NCBI GenBank assembly: GCA_958450325.1
Contig: OY288242.1
Location: 3,226,756 to 3,290,755 of the forward strand
Length of the DNA stretch: 64,000 nucleotides
Source: Agrostemma githago
Taxonomy: Eukaryota; Streptophyta; Magnoliopsida; Caryophyllales; Caryophyllaceae
Direction of reading: 5' to 3'
A program made the position numbers and the translations under genes. This document shows, piece after piece, positions 12,432 through 23,552 of this stretch. The notes beneath the pieces were generated by a model. That model ran no database searches and had not been told where the DNA came from. It saw nothing but the letters and a program-made list of their open reading frames with translations. Numbering within the stretch: the stretch's first letter is position 1; every line of letters starts with the position of its first letter.

Positions 12432-12724
12432 TGAAGGAGTTATGTCCAATGTCCTATGGATTAACCCGCTTAAGTCTATGTATCTGATATGCCTTGCTAG
12501 AGGTCGATGTCGGGTTGACATATAAATGAGTTATATGTCTGGTAGTCTTAAGTGGGCCCATTGGGTCACACACAATGTGTACGGGATATTATTAATATAT
12601 CGGTATATTAATATATCGGGTTAGTAGTAATACGACTCAGCTGTGCTGTCGGGTTATGGTAATTAGAGTTATAGTAATAATCTAGTTATGGTAACTAGAG
12701 TTATTGTGATAATCTAATTATACC

Positions 12725-13310
12725 TAGGGGTGTTCGTCGGTCCAGGACCGGACCGGACCGGACCGTTTGGCCTGGACCGAAGACCATAATTGTTTAAAAA
12801 GTTGGACCATGGACCGGACCATATTTATGTCGGTCCGGTCCGGGTTGGACCGTAATAAAATGTGGACCGGACGTAATGGACCATAATGGACCAAAGAACC
12901 CGAAATAAATTACTACCAATTTTTTTTATATAAAAATAACTTTACAAAACAACGATAAGTGCATAATCAAACTCTATATGAATTATATTTCGTTTTTCAT
13001 TTATTGTAGATTAGGATTTAAGAATTTTTATTCGATTTTTCAATTATGCGGCTGATTTTGTGCAAATTATTTATATTGTATTGTTTTATAATACGGTCCA
13101 TTCGGTCCTTTATTCGGTCCGCGGTCCAATCGGTTCGGTCCAGGACCGGACCAAAGACCAAATAATCAATATCATGTGGGCCGTGGACCGGACCATATAA
13201 TATTCGGTCCGGTCTGGTCCGGACCAAAGTGCAACGGTCCGGTCTGGTCCGGACCAAAGTGCAACGGTCCGGTCCGGTTTTCGGTCCGGACCACGAAGTG
13301 AACACCCCTA
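12725..13310. mobile_element. hAT-type MITE filled with GGTCC/GGACC repeats
   Basis: Begins TAGGGGTGTTC and ends GAACACCCCTA, an 11-bp terminal inverted repeat. It is flanked by a perfect 8-bp TSD ATTATACC (12717-12724 and 13311-13318). The 3' LTR has the empty site with one ATTATACC, so the insertion is younger than the copia integration. The interior near both ends is dense with GGACCGGACC and GGTCCGGTCC words, giving long foldback potential. There is no coding capacity. Confidence 0.92.
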
Positions 13311-13368
13311 ATTATACCAATTGGAGTTATGGAATAACTTCTAGGTTAAGTAGTTAACCTATCTCTCC

Positions 13369-13376
13369 TATATAAG
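13369..13376 (+). promoter_or_regulatory. TATA box of the copia 5' LTR
   Basis: TATATAAG in the LTR, about 55 bp downstream of the MITE insertion. The same box occurs in the 3' LTR at 19803-19810. This is a motif match. Confidence 0.5.
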
Positions 13377-13546
13377 GAGGTTCATATGATGAACCAAATA
13401 AGACAATTGTGAGTATTGATTCATATATTATTAGAGAGAGAATTTTGTGAGACCGTCTCACAAAACCCTTATACTAGCATATACGTCGCAGTTCCGTACC
13501 CGTGTGGATACCAAAGGAGGCATCACGTTTGGGGTGCTTTATTCTG

Positions 13547-13630
13547 TCCGTGGAGATTATTTATTCTTGTCCGTGGAGATTATTTATTCTTGTCCGTGGA
13601 GATTATTTATTCTGTCCGTGGAGATTATAT
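13547..13630 (+). repeat. Short tandem repeat in the LTR (four units of about 24 bp)
   Basis: The words GTCCGTGGAGATTATTTATT recur four times with C or CTT spacers. The same array with a few substitutions is in the 3' LTR at about 19979-20060. It therefore belongs to the LTR and is not a CRISPR array. Confidence 0.85.
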
Positions 13631-13766
13631 ATATTTCTGGGTTCATTATATTTCTTATTAATATGTTGTTCCGCTGCAAATAAGGTATAATTGTTATCCC
13701 TCTACTTTTGTCTTTTCGGTTAATACTCGTAACAGGTCCTTGGGTTTAAGGGTTGTAACCCTACAG

Positions 13767-13774
13767 TGGTATCA
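13767..13774 (+). other. Primer-binding site (initiator tRNA-Met type)
   Basis: TGGTATCAAAGCC follows the 5' LTR after one base. The usual copia sequence is TGGTATCAGAGC, complementary to the 3' end of initiator methionine tRNA. There is one mismatch in the outer part. Confidence 0.85.
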
Positions 13775-16700
13775 AAGCCTCTGTTACGTAGTATTAATCA
13801 GATTGACGTGAATCTATGGCTCATAATTGGTTATGAGAGATTCCACCCGCATATTAATTTGATTATATTTTAGTCCCGAGAATTGTTCTCGTTGTTTTAT
13901 CTATTTCTTGAGAGAATTAGGTTAATACTAATCATGCCGCATTGTTCACGGTAGTCATTGCAAATGTTTGGTTTGATATGATATTCTGCATGTTTAGTTG
14001 GTTTGAATGACCCTACGTGGCTTGGGCATTAAGTGTGCTTATGTATACTTTGTTATTCTCACGGTTCGTTTTGAGTTTTCCTTTCATCCATATTGCGGCT
14101 AGTTTATCGTCTTATCGATCAAGTTTAGGGTTTATCTTATTTTATGAGTTTAAATTGTTAAATTGATTCTTAAAGTTAAATTAAGATTTAATATTGATTA
14201 TTTTTAATTTATTTTACCCTAAATTGACCAACTATATATAATCCCAAATTTCTTTGTTGACGATGAGACTAATTAGATTAAGTCAAGATTCGATTGAAAT
14301 TGGGTAAAATTATTAGAATTTATTGTTGACGATGAGACCTAATAAGATTAGGACAAGATTCGTTTTAATTATAGTGGAGACGGAACGAAAAGAGACCAAC
14401 CCAGTTGGCACGAGTATGACTCGGTGGGCACGAGTGTGACTCGATCGGCACGGGTCTGTCCCGGTCGGAATGGGATGACCCGGGCGGCAAAGGTTTGACC
14501 AAGACGACACAATATTTACTCGGACGACATGGTGTCGGGTCGAGCGACGCTTTTAAGAAAAATTATTTTCTCGCGTTTGTGTGTTGATTATAAATCAAAC
14601 ACGGATTATACTTTTATTTTTCCGAATCAATGAAAATTAATTTTCTAAATCGGCTAAATAATTTTGTGCATATTAATTATCATGTTTTCATAAATGGGTC
14701 GGGAAAAGAGTTTATCGAGTCCTAATTGATTTTGATGAATTGTTCATCTATATGACAATTATAAGTTGCAGATCGATTGTGAATCGAGTTTTGTATCCGT
14801 TTAATTTTTCCGGGTGGGAAATTGTTCCTCGTAGTTGGAAAAATGAAAGATATTGGTGAAATTGTTCAAACCAAATAGCAATTATGAATTGTAATATGAT
14901 TATGAATCAAAATATGGGATCTTTTAACTTGTTTTATACACAAATCACTAGTAACAATTGAATTATTATGTCATATGATGCATGATTTTTATTGTTTGAG
15001 ACTTGTGACTTGTGTGCTTAGGTTGCCTTGTAAGTTGACCTAGCAGCATGATTAGGACCCATATGCATTTAAACCCTCACACAAATATTAAGTATTGTCT
15101 TTCCAATATTGACCACTACAACAATTTCATATCATTGGTTGAAGTGACTGCCTAAGCGGTGCTTTGCCGATGTATGTGGACTGATTAGGTGGGTAACGGT
15201 TACACACAGGTTCAATCTGGTTTGCTTAACATTGCTATCAAGTCGGACTTGGGCTTTGAGGCAAATAGTTGGTGTCATATGATGACTAATTCCGACGAAC
15301 CAAGAATTACATAGAGATGTAATTGACAAGTTTGTTGTCTACCTTTACTTTTGGAGTTTGAGCAGTGAGCCCAAGTTCACTTGAGCGACAAAAGGTTTAG
15401 GATCTTGGAATATTATGCGAACTTGAGGGTAGTTTTCATGATTTTATCTTAAAATTGTTTAAGATTATTAATATTAATTATCGTTTTACATGTACATAGA
15501 GTTGTAATTTAGTCACCATTATCACATTTATTAAAGATGAGTTTGAATTGTTCAACCTCATCGATTGGTATCTTGAGAATCGTTCTCAAAATTAGAGATA
15601 CGGATTTTGTCCTTGTGAAGGATAATTCCGACAAATTATTACCAATGTTAATGTACAGTATGGACTGTATAATTAGAGTCATGAAGATGATTATAAGTAC
15701 CAAAATTAATTGTTTCAATAAAGGGAACCGTTCCCATTAAGTGAGAAAATGTTGAAGATGATCTAATTAATCCGTGTCATATGATGACGTGATTATATTG
15801 ATAATCAGAAAATTTTGGATGCCTCTTTCTAAAGAATTAGGAATTGAAATCATTTCAATTAGTCCTAAGTTTAGGTCACTTTATTATGAATAAACATGTG
15901 ACTTAATAAAGTTTCTCACCTTTTAGCATGAGATGTTAAAAGACGATTGAACATTGTATCAAGAAAGCAAATAATACTAATATTCTATGAGTTCATTAAG
16001 AAAATTGCTTGAGATAATGATTAATGAATCTAAGATGTTGGTTAAAGTAAGGGAAGAATAGTTATTATCATACCCAAACTTGTTGCCAAATTTAGATTAG
16101 GTACGATTTTATTAGTCATTAATGTAATGACAAATATTGGACATTGGTAGATAGTTTCTAGAAGTGTCTAGAAAATCGGCAAATCAATTGAAGTATGACT
16201 TCTGGTGTGTATGTTACTAGAGTAATTGTTACTTTCATTCTACTGTTTTGGTATAAGATACCAAATGCAACTAATACATTGTGGATGTGATGGTTCAAAG
16301 AGGGTGGAATAATGGTATATAAGTGAAGTGTTTTATGATGAAATGAACAAATGTTGTTGTTTCATATATAAAAGGAAAATTACTTAATTTACCATAAAGC
16401 TGAATACTGGAATTGAATAATTGTTATTCTTGTACTAGTCATAAGCAAGAATATTGATTCTGTTTCATGTATGGGCATGAAATTTTTTAATAAAAGTAGA
16501 ACAATAGTTGCTATATATTTTGCAAGAGTATGAGGTAGAATAAGGCTAACATGATTGTTGAGTTCTACATTTCTAGTAGTGAATGCTTTTATTTGTAACA
16601 TAACAACCAAAAGGTTCAAGTCCCTTGACTCAAGTTTTACCTATTATGACATTGTCCTTAATCCATGAGACAGGAAACATAAGAATAAGTTTCATAATGA

Positions 16701-16850
16701 TGAAATCATAAACTTTATTGATAAGGATCAAATGAGGTAAATGGATCTTGTTTAGATGGATAAATGACATTAGAAGTGTCTCCTATTATTTGTAATGGGA
16801 GGGTACTTAGACTTGTTGGATCACACATATACAGATACGTGTGAGTTTAA
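13775..16850 (+). other. Copia internal region, gag side, no recognisable frame
   Basis: AT-rich with many stops in all frames. A GC-richer run at about 14395-14530 repeats CGGCACG-like words. I cannot identify gag or protease here. Confidence 0.4.
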
Positions 16851-17250
16851 CTAATGATGTTGCAAAAAAATGGGTAACGCATATGGTTTTGTTCATTTGA
16901 TGAAATTTGAAACTGAATGCTTTGAATTGTTCAAAGTACAAGATCAACTTGATAAGTTGGTACGAGTGGTTCGAAATGATTGAAACAGGGAGGAATTGAA
17001 CTAAAAGATTGTGATCATCTTAGAAGTAGTGAAAAGTGTTTCAAACTACATCGAACCATATTTGATACGATGTGGTCTATGATGAGTTATGCATATTTTA
17101 TTGACGCTTTAGAAGCTTATGCACTATAAAAATCTTTGTACAAATGTTGATGAGATTGTCCATGTAAGTCAGAGAATAGACACCTATATGAGATATGGAT
17201 TGAAAATGTTCTTAAAAGTCTTTTCTTAATTATCAAGTCAAGTTTAAAGA
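16851..17250 (+). pseudogene. Decayed copia integrase
   Basis: Conceptual reading with stops gives AYGFVHLMKFETECFELFK and then VRVVRND, matching the integrase-core pattern YGYVYLMKHKSE..FKF ... ALRSDRG of plant copia elements. Further on, NRTIFDTMWSMMSYAYF corresponds to the conserved NRTLLDMVRSMMS block. Several stops and losses are present. The match is by eye from knowledge of the family. Confidence 0.6.
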
Positions 17251-17779
17251 AAATTGTTTTCTGGAACTTAGACTCAATTATGGCATGTGTTTTATTAGGG
17301 GTATTATATTAATTCTACAAACCATCCAAAGAGCAAAACTGTTTTGTTGCATGGAGTGGTATGTTTCTTTTAAAAATATGTGATTTCTAATAGAAACAGT
17401 GGGAGTAGAATCGACCTTGAAATTGTTCAAGATTAACAGGATTTCTCTTCAACAGTTGTAGAGAATATTGATGCATCCATGAAAAGTCATGATCATCCTA
17501 GCTGTAAAAATATTACCCTACATAGGTTTGACCTATGATGAAACAATAATGGGCAAAGACTCCAAAAGTCACATAAAATCTAATAGATTCTATATACCAT
17601 AACTACCAGGTATAGACTTTGGTTAAATGGGTCTTATAGTGAAGAATAGTCTTCAATATAAAGACGATGTAGATTGATATAAGAGTATCTATGAAGCATA
17701 GTTAGTAGTTAAGGATTGATCTCATAGTAATGACTATGGAAAAACCTTTTTACAATATTATGCTTAAGTCTATTATGAT

Positions 17780-18120
17780 TGATTTAGCAGTTTGAACGTC
17801 ATCGCTCATTATGATGAGTTTTGGACATATATATATAAAATACATTTCTTGAAAGGGATGCGATATGATGTGTGTGCGACACATCGTATAAATTACATAT
17901 TATTAAAATTGCTAGGCAACTGTGAATATTCCGATTTGATTGGAGCCTGGAGCAAGTATCTTCATTCTCAATGTAAAAATTCAAAGATGTTTGTTTTCCT
18001 TTGAGACGAAGAGAGACAAAGTGTGTACAAGAGACTAGTGGGAGTGCATTTATCGTTATGATTTGGTATGTAAGTGACATACTTCTCTAACTAAATGACA
18101 TTTGGTTGCTTTAGTCTATA
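17780..18120 (+). pseudogene. Decayed copia reverse transcriptase
   Basis: Near 17940-18070 the reading GAWSKYLHSQCKNSKMFVFL, a stop, then VYKRLVGV and further stops resembles the copia RT segment ASRSWNxRFD ... EPCVYKK. The catalytic YVDD motif is not preserved. This supports the copia assignment but cannot be functional. Confidence 0.45.
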
Positions 18121-19459
18121 AGACTTTGCAGGAAATGTGTTTATTATATGCTCGTATGACGAGTAGATACTAATCTGATGAGTGTCACTAGAATGTTATC
18201 TAAGAATTGTTCATTTGCGCTTAAGAAGCAAAAAGGAGAATTATTTAAGAGATGCACATGATGTGATAAACGAATTATTGTAAACAAGTTACAACAATTC
18301 ATATTTTCAAATAGACAAAGATGATATGAGATTGTAATCTCAGTATATTTTGTTTTGGATGAGAAGTTGTGTGTTGGAACGATTCCAAAGAACAACTTTG
18401 TGACTAGTATTATAACTAAAAAGTTAGTGTTCTATTGCTTTTGAAGCAAATAGAAGTTTGGTTACGAATCAAACACGCACTCACCTTTAAAGTTTATGAA
18501 GCAATTTGTTGCTTATGATGAAACTAACAGTTTGCCTTAATTGAGAGAAGGTAGATTGGTCATATGCTTGTAAATAACCGATACAAATGTTGTATGTCCC
18601 AAAAACCTCCTTTACATAAAGATCATGTTGGTTATGATCGGTATAAGACGCATGGGCGAGTGGTCTTAGTACTTTTAGAGGTGTTTGGTTTAGTGGGAGT
18701 TATTTCGATAATTGATATATGTATGACATATTGTCATTTGGTTAATGTAACCGAGTTTTGTCCCTAAATAATTTACATTGATGAAATAGATCACTAAGTA
18801 CGTGACTTAGTCTTGGAACTCTATTTGGATAATGTAATTATTTTGTCTCTAGTCAGGGTATTGTGTTGGGACATTTGAATACCCTTAAATGACTGGTGTG
18901 TGAGTTGGTTGATGACTAAGTTCCTTGAGTCATAGGTATTGAGATACAAAACCAGGCACACGGGTGTACGTTAAGAATATGCATTAGACAGACCCACCGA
19001 AAAGGATTTTACTAAGATTTCGCTTAGTGTCAGTAAAGTTCTTTACAAGTTATGAACTTGTATGGTCTTTAGACCTGAGTCTTTGACTATTCTGTACATG
19101 TGATGTGTATGCTTTGATACCATTACTCGTCAGCTGTGAAAGGGGGCTATGGATGGTTATTGGGCATGCATGGATCATGTGATAGAATGTGGTTAGATAA
19201 GAGGGGATTTGCTCTTCCTTTATTGAAGGAAATTTATTGTTTCTTGGCCACTCGAAGAGTGTGACTTGTGCAAATGCGTGGCCGCGCTCAGATAGGATGA
19301 TTGTCATCTATCTGCTCGTTTAACAAGTCAACTCAAAGATTCGAGTAAAAGATTGAGATATGTGAGGATGACACTTCTTCTTACCTCATTCTCAATCGGA
19401 GACAATAGTAGCAAAGAGACTTAACGTCGTTCTTGAGAGGACATGTACAAGTGGGAGAC

Positions 19460-20199
19460 TGAAGGAGTTATGTCCACTGTCCTACGGATTAACCCGCTTA
19501 AGTCTATGTATCCGATATGCCTTGCTAGAGGTCGATGTCGGGTCGACATATAAATGAGTTATATGTCTGGTAGTCTTAAGTGGGCCCATTGGGTCACACA
19601 CAATGTGTACGGGATATTATTAATATATCGGTATATTAATATATCGGGTCAGTAGTAATACGACTCAACTGTGCTGTCGGGTTATGGTAATTAGAGTTAT
19701 AGTAATAATCTAGTTATGGTAACTAGAGTTATTGTGATAATCTAATTATACCAATTGGAGTTATGGAATAACTTCTAGGTTAAGTAGTTAACTTATCTCT
19801 CCTATATAAGGAGGTTCATATGATGAACCAAATAAGACAATTGTGAGTATTGATTCATATATTATTAGAGAGAGAATTTTGTGAGACCGTCTCACAAAAC
19901 CCTTATACTAGCATATACGTCGCAGTTCCGTACCCGTGTGGATACCAAAGGAGGCATCACGTTTGGGGTGCTTTATTCTGTCCGTGAAGATTATTTGTTC
20001 TTGTCCGTGGAGATTATTTATTCTTGTCCGTGAAGATTACTTATTCTGTCCGTGGAGATTATATATATTTCTGGGTTCATTATATTTCTTATTAATATGT
20101 TGTTCCGTTGCAAATAAGGTATAATTGTTATCCCTCTACTTTTGTCTTTTCCGTTAATACTCGTAACAGGTCCTTGGGTTTAAGGGTTGTAACCCTACA
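19460..20199 (+). repeat. 3' LTR of the copia element
   Basis: 740 bp, TGAAGGAG to CCCTACA, preceded by purine-rich AAGTGGGAGAC. It lacks the MITE seen in the 5' LTR and so provides the empty-site control. Confidence 0.95.
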
Positions 20200-20204
20200 C
20201 CATC
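20200..20204. repeat. Target-site duplication of the copia element (right)
   Basis: CCATC, identical to 12427-12431. Confidence 0.95.
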
Positions 20205-20323
20205 TTGATCAGTTCATCCCTCACATAGGTGAAACTATTGCCAATGACAACCCCTTCCTGTGTAACTTCGTAGGGCAGATTGTGCATGATCACGGTCGGT
20301 GGGTACACAAATTTCTCAGCCAT
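20205..20323 (-). pseudogene. XS-domain gene 1, 5' part (split by copia element)
   Basis: Minus-strand start ATG at 20321-20323, then MAEKFVYPPTVIMHNLPYEV and onward to RDELIK at the insertion point. The YPP, I..N.P and glycine positions match the amino end of an XS domain (WPP..I..N.P). The frame continues without any stop into 12431-12062 once one CCATC copy is discounted. The whole protein would be 162 residues, almost exactly one XS domain with no coiled coil. I see no other lesion than the retrotransposon. Confidence 0.7.
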
Positions 20324-20329
20324 CTATAA

Positions 20330-21045
20330 CAGTTTTTCTTTCCCTTTGATTCTGATTTAATTTTGAGCTGAAGAGGTATTTCGATTTGGGAATGATTGAA
20401 TATTTGAGTTATAGTTGGGTAGTTATTTTGAAGCTTTGCATGATAAAGATTTTGCCCATATGGTTATTAATTGGTGGACGTTGAGTGTGATATCATAGTT
20501 AGTGATGATGGTAATTGCAGCAGCAGTAAATGTGGAACTTACTCGAGGAAACTGTCAAAATTTCACTTTGCTTGCCAATTGAGTTAATGTGTCATCATTA
20601 CCATAATTGTAATCAATTTTATTACTCCATATTCCCGCATAATTTCTGTTATCTCTAATATTTTCCTCTTCAGTAGTGCGATCATATATTGTAACGTTGT
20701 TTGGAGACCGTATTCCGTTGTATATATATTACGTTACGTCGTATGATTTCCAAAAATTACGGTGCGTCTACTAATTGGACCCGATATTAATTGTCGTTTT
20801 ACACTGTCAGTGCTATTGTGTAGTATTACGGTAACTCATTTAGTATTACGGACACAATTCAACAACCGAAATTGAAACTACAGTCGTTTATTAAATTTAA
20901 ATTAAACGTAATTATGAAACTACGGCCACTGCAATACAAAATTTACAAAATAAGTTACATGCAACTTCATTCTTAAGCATTGGGGTTGACAACCATCTAT
21001 TTACACCGCATCTAAATTCAATTACTTACTTTCGTTCCCATGCAT
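20330..21045. other. Helitron spacer between the two XS genes
   Basis: AT-rich and without a coding frame. It includes the presumed promoter of XS gene 1 (minus strand) and the 3' flank of XS gene 2. Confidence 0.35.
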
Positions 21046-21531
21046 TTAATCGTTATAGAAGTCCCGGTAGATTTCGTTGAGAGCATCCATAACATGTCCA
21101 TAGGTACCGAATTCCTCAGCTTCGCCCAAGTACGTCCCGACATAACGGCACCAGATTGGCACCATACGGTAGTTCGTCTCTGTTGATAGATACTTCTCAT
21201 CCTCCCAAGAAGCAACCCAGCAATGTGGGCCGGCTTCGTGATCCCATTGGTCGACCATTGCTTCCTTTGTCATCCCTTCGTTTTCAAACTCCCTTTGAAG
21301 TTTATAGGCCATGAAATAGTTTGGTAGCCTCGCTCCAAACTCAACTACGACTGCCCTCTCAGAATCAAGCGTCGGCGATATACATGGGTCTAACCTAACC
21401 ACATCATACCCAAGGTAGATTAGTCTCATTTTCAGAATGTGCAAATTCTGGCAGATATACCACCCGTCTTGCACGTCGTACGGCATGTTGTCGAGTATGC
21501 ACTTAGGCGGCCACATCAACTGTCTATACAT
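21046..21531 (-). CDS. XS-domain-only protein 2 (SGS3/FDM-like), Helitron-borne
   Basis: Intact single-exon gene for 161 residues. XS domains bind RNA in plant silencing proteins such as SGS3 and the FDM/IDN2 family. The protein begins MYRQLMWPPKCILDNMPYDV, giving WPP, I..N.P and an acidic-glycine turn. It continues with LGYDVVRLD (the GFNP-like turn), ERAVVVEFGARLPNYFMAYKL (the strand-helix core), FENEGM and GPHCWVASWEDE (the GWVA-like strand). The tail is YLGEAEEFGTYGHVMDALNE. Length and motif order match the split gene at 12062-20323, so the two are paralogues in the same orientation. There is no zinc finger or coiled coil as in full SGS3. Function is inferred; the XS call needs a profile search. 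The start is the first ATG, just before the WPP motif. Confidence 0.7.
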   Translation of the reverse strand: MYRQLMWPPKCILDNMPYDVQDGWYICQNLHILKMRLIYLGYDVVRLDPCISPTLDSERAVVVEFGARLPNYFMAYKLQREFENEGMTKEAMVDQWDHEAGPHCWVASWEDEKYLSTETNYRMVPIWCRYVGTYLGEAEEFGTYGHVMDALNEIYRDFYND

Positions 21532-23216
21532 TTTGAGTGCTTAGCAAGAGGCGGTTGTGTGGATGCTTTCTCCTTATCAACTATGTTTCATGTAAGTTGG
21601 ACTTTTTACCCTTGGTGAAATGAAGTTGTGAAAGACTGTATTCAACTATATAGTGGGATGATAATAACTCTTCGACTTCCGCTTAGTGCATTCGTCTATG
21701 CTTTCGCTTTTTATCCACCTTAGCACTAACACAGACTATTCGTGTTAATTACCACACTTTTATACCGTCACAAAATGTACTAATAAGTTATAGTGTCGTT
21801 AATTTCATGTCACTCACCGCATACTCGATGTTCATTACTACAGTTGCTGGGTTGTTGTTGCAAATCGTTTACATAGGGATATTGTTTGGCCCAACGAAGG
21901 TTTGGGGTAGTCATATCTATGACAATTGTTACTAACTCCATCGGACCTCTATTTTTGGGCCATTCGTATTCTGGGTCTGTCATACCTGTTGGTGTAGCCC
22001 AATTTTGTAGTTCTGGTTACCAGCTTTCTCGGGGATGTGTCTCGATGAAGAACCGTCAATAATCTAATCGGGTTTACAGTTCGAGATGGAGTAATAAATA
22101 CCTAATAAAATAAACCACGTAAGATTTGCGACTTGGTACTACTGTGAATCCAGTTACAACCCGTTGTGTGAATTTAAGTGGTTCGCTATTGGTAAATGAA
22201 AAGGTGGTTTTGAATGTTGTTAGATGACACTAAGTTGAAAGGTCAAGGTAAATGTGGGTACATATTACGAATGTATGTGCAGTTCGAGTTCCGTTTTCTT
22301 TTTTAATAACGTAGATGTAATCGTGAGTATCAACATTTAATGCAAATGCTCACTTTCTGGTCTAGGGTTTCGGATTGTAAACCATAATACTAAAACTCTT
22401 CCTCAATTCTACTGCGACATGTTTTTACGGTATAAGTAGACGTCACAACTGACGATATATTCAGCTATATATCACTATAAGTAGACGTCACAACTGACGA
22501 TATATTCGGTTACTTATGTTCAACTTATTCTTGGCCCAAATTGACCTTGATCATCAACATTGGTAGCTGGCTCATCCCAAATTTCTATCCCTCATTCTTT
22601 TAAGCAGTCCAAAAAAGTAAGGATCAGCAAATCTGTATGGATTGCTTCCCAGCCCGCCCAGCTAATAACGTTCTCGCCTCTTAATTAATGGTCCGTTCAA
22701 AATGTTAAGCACCTCCAAATTTGTAATTTGTCCAACATCGAAAATAAGAAATATAAATACTAGAGAAGGTATTTTTGTAAAAAGTCTTTATTAATTAATT
22801 ACAAGTTACAACAAACAAACTCCCCGGACGAACATGAAACTATTAGAATGACAAACAATATAACTATTTACCTTTGCGATGATTTCTTGGTACATCTATT
22901 CAGATGTTCTGTTGCCTGCTAATGACTGGGTGGATGATCCATTCTATAATCCCCGTAGTAGTAATGAGGTAGGACGTGTCGACATCTCCACCTTCATTCA
23001 TTTACTTACCCCTTATCTAATTAATCTGTGTGAGAGGGATGCAGCAAGTAGTAGTGCATGATCAAAGAATGTCGAAGATATTGCATAACATGATAGCTAT
23101 ATGTTGTTCATATTTTCGCCTACCTAATGACACCTAAAGTAACTAATAGTCTATTAATGAATATCCTAATTTTAGTTATTAATGCAATAAAATCTATACA
23201 TAAATTAAAACGAACA
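21532..23216. other. Helitron 3' region, no clear gene
   Basis: AT-rich non-coding sequence. It holds a 45-bp-spaced direct repeat at 22431-22520. A 60-codon frame at 22879-23061 has no recognisable domain and is not called. Confidence 0.4.
22431..22510. repeat. Direct repeat, 32-bp units offset by 45 bp
   Basis: TATAAGTAGACGTCACAACT followed by GACGATATATTC occurs at 22431 and again at 22476. Each copy holds a TGACG-like core. It lies inside the Helitron 3' region. Confidence 0.8.
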
Positions 23217-23249
23217 ACCCGTGAAGGTTCTTCACGGGTATTACACTAG
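23217..23249 (+). terminator. Helitron 3' end: hairpin plus CTAG
   Basis: ACCCGTGAAG and CTTCACGGGT form a perfect 10-bp stem with a 3-nt loop, followed by ATTACA and CTAG, then host T. This is the canonical Helitron transposition terminator and fixes the 3' boundary. Confidence 0.92.
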
Positions 23250-23265
23250 TTTACATTTAAATTTA

Positions 23266-23552
23266 AGGAGTGTATGGTTGGCTACGTACTTTGGATTGGA
23301 TTAGAATGGATTTCCTCCATTCCAATGTTAGAGGGTTTTGGAATGGGGTTGGATACCTAATGGATTCTAACTCTATCCTAAACTCATGGAATCTCATCCC
23401 CACCTTTCTTCCTTGGATTCTAACTTCAATTCTTTATGCTTGAAACTATATGGAACCAAAAAAATTCTAAAGGTTTGAATTTAGAATCTCATTCCACTAT
23501 GGATTCCGAATCCATCTCATTCCATACCTAACCATTGAACCAAATAGCCCCT
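23266..23552. mobile_element. Probable MITE with diverged terminal inverted repeats
   Basis: The left end GGAGTGTATGGTTGGC and right end TTGAACCAAATAGCCCC are diverged inverted copies. The interior repeats TGGAATGAGATGGATTC-like words in both orientations. The shape fits a Tourist-like MITE, but I cannot confirm a target duplication. Confidence 0.5.

Larger units (their letters stand above)
12432..13765 (+). repeat. 5' LTR of the copia element (MITE-bearing)
   Basis: Runs from TGAAGGAGTTATGTCC to AACCCTACA. It is 1334 bp, which equals the 740-bp 3' LTR plus a 586-bp MITE and its 8-bp target duplication. The TATA box is at 13369-13376. A 24-bp tandem repeat lies at about 13547-13625. Confidence 0.93.
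12432..20199 (+). mobile_element. Ty1/copia LTR retrotransposon with decayed pol
   Basis: Complete LTR element with TG...CA termini, a 5-bp TSD (CCATC), a primer-binding site TGGTATCA at 13767 and a purine-rich AAGTGGGAG just before the 3' LTR. The two LTRs are each 740 bp once a MITE in the left one is discounted, and differ at about 13 positions by eye, mostly transitions. The internal 5.7 kb shows only ruined pol: integrase-like and reverse-transcriptase-like traces riddled with stops. It therefore probably moved with proteins from an autonomous relative. It is inserted in XS gene 1 of the Helitron. Confidence 0.93.
1591..23249 (+). mobile_element. Large Helitron (rolling-circle transposon), 5' end not seen
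   Basis: The 3' end is classic: a 10-bp stem with a 3-nt loop (23217-23239), six bases, then CTAG at 23246-23249 followed by T. On the same strand lie an RPA1-like gene (1591-2851) and a RepHel gene (4464-10737) with a HUH Rep motif and a Pif1-type helicase, the normal gene content of plant Helitrons. Two XS-domain genes are on the opposite strand between RepHel and the 3' end. Later insertions are the LTR on the left and a copia element at 12432-20199. Without the copia element the visible Helitron is about 13.9 kb. RepHel carries several stops, so this copy cannot move by itself. Confidence 0.88.

Noticed and set aside
13547..13630. Regularly spaced 24-bp repeats resembling a CRISPR array
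   Set aside because: Spacers are one to three bases, and the same array is in the other LTR. It is an LTR-internal tandem repeat in a plant genome.
22879..23061. 60-codon frame near the Helitron 3' end
   Set aside because: No recognisable motif, no paralogue in the window, and length within chance expectation.
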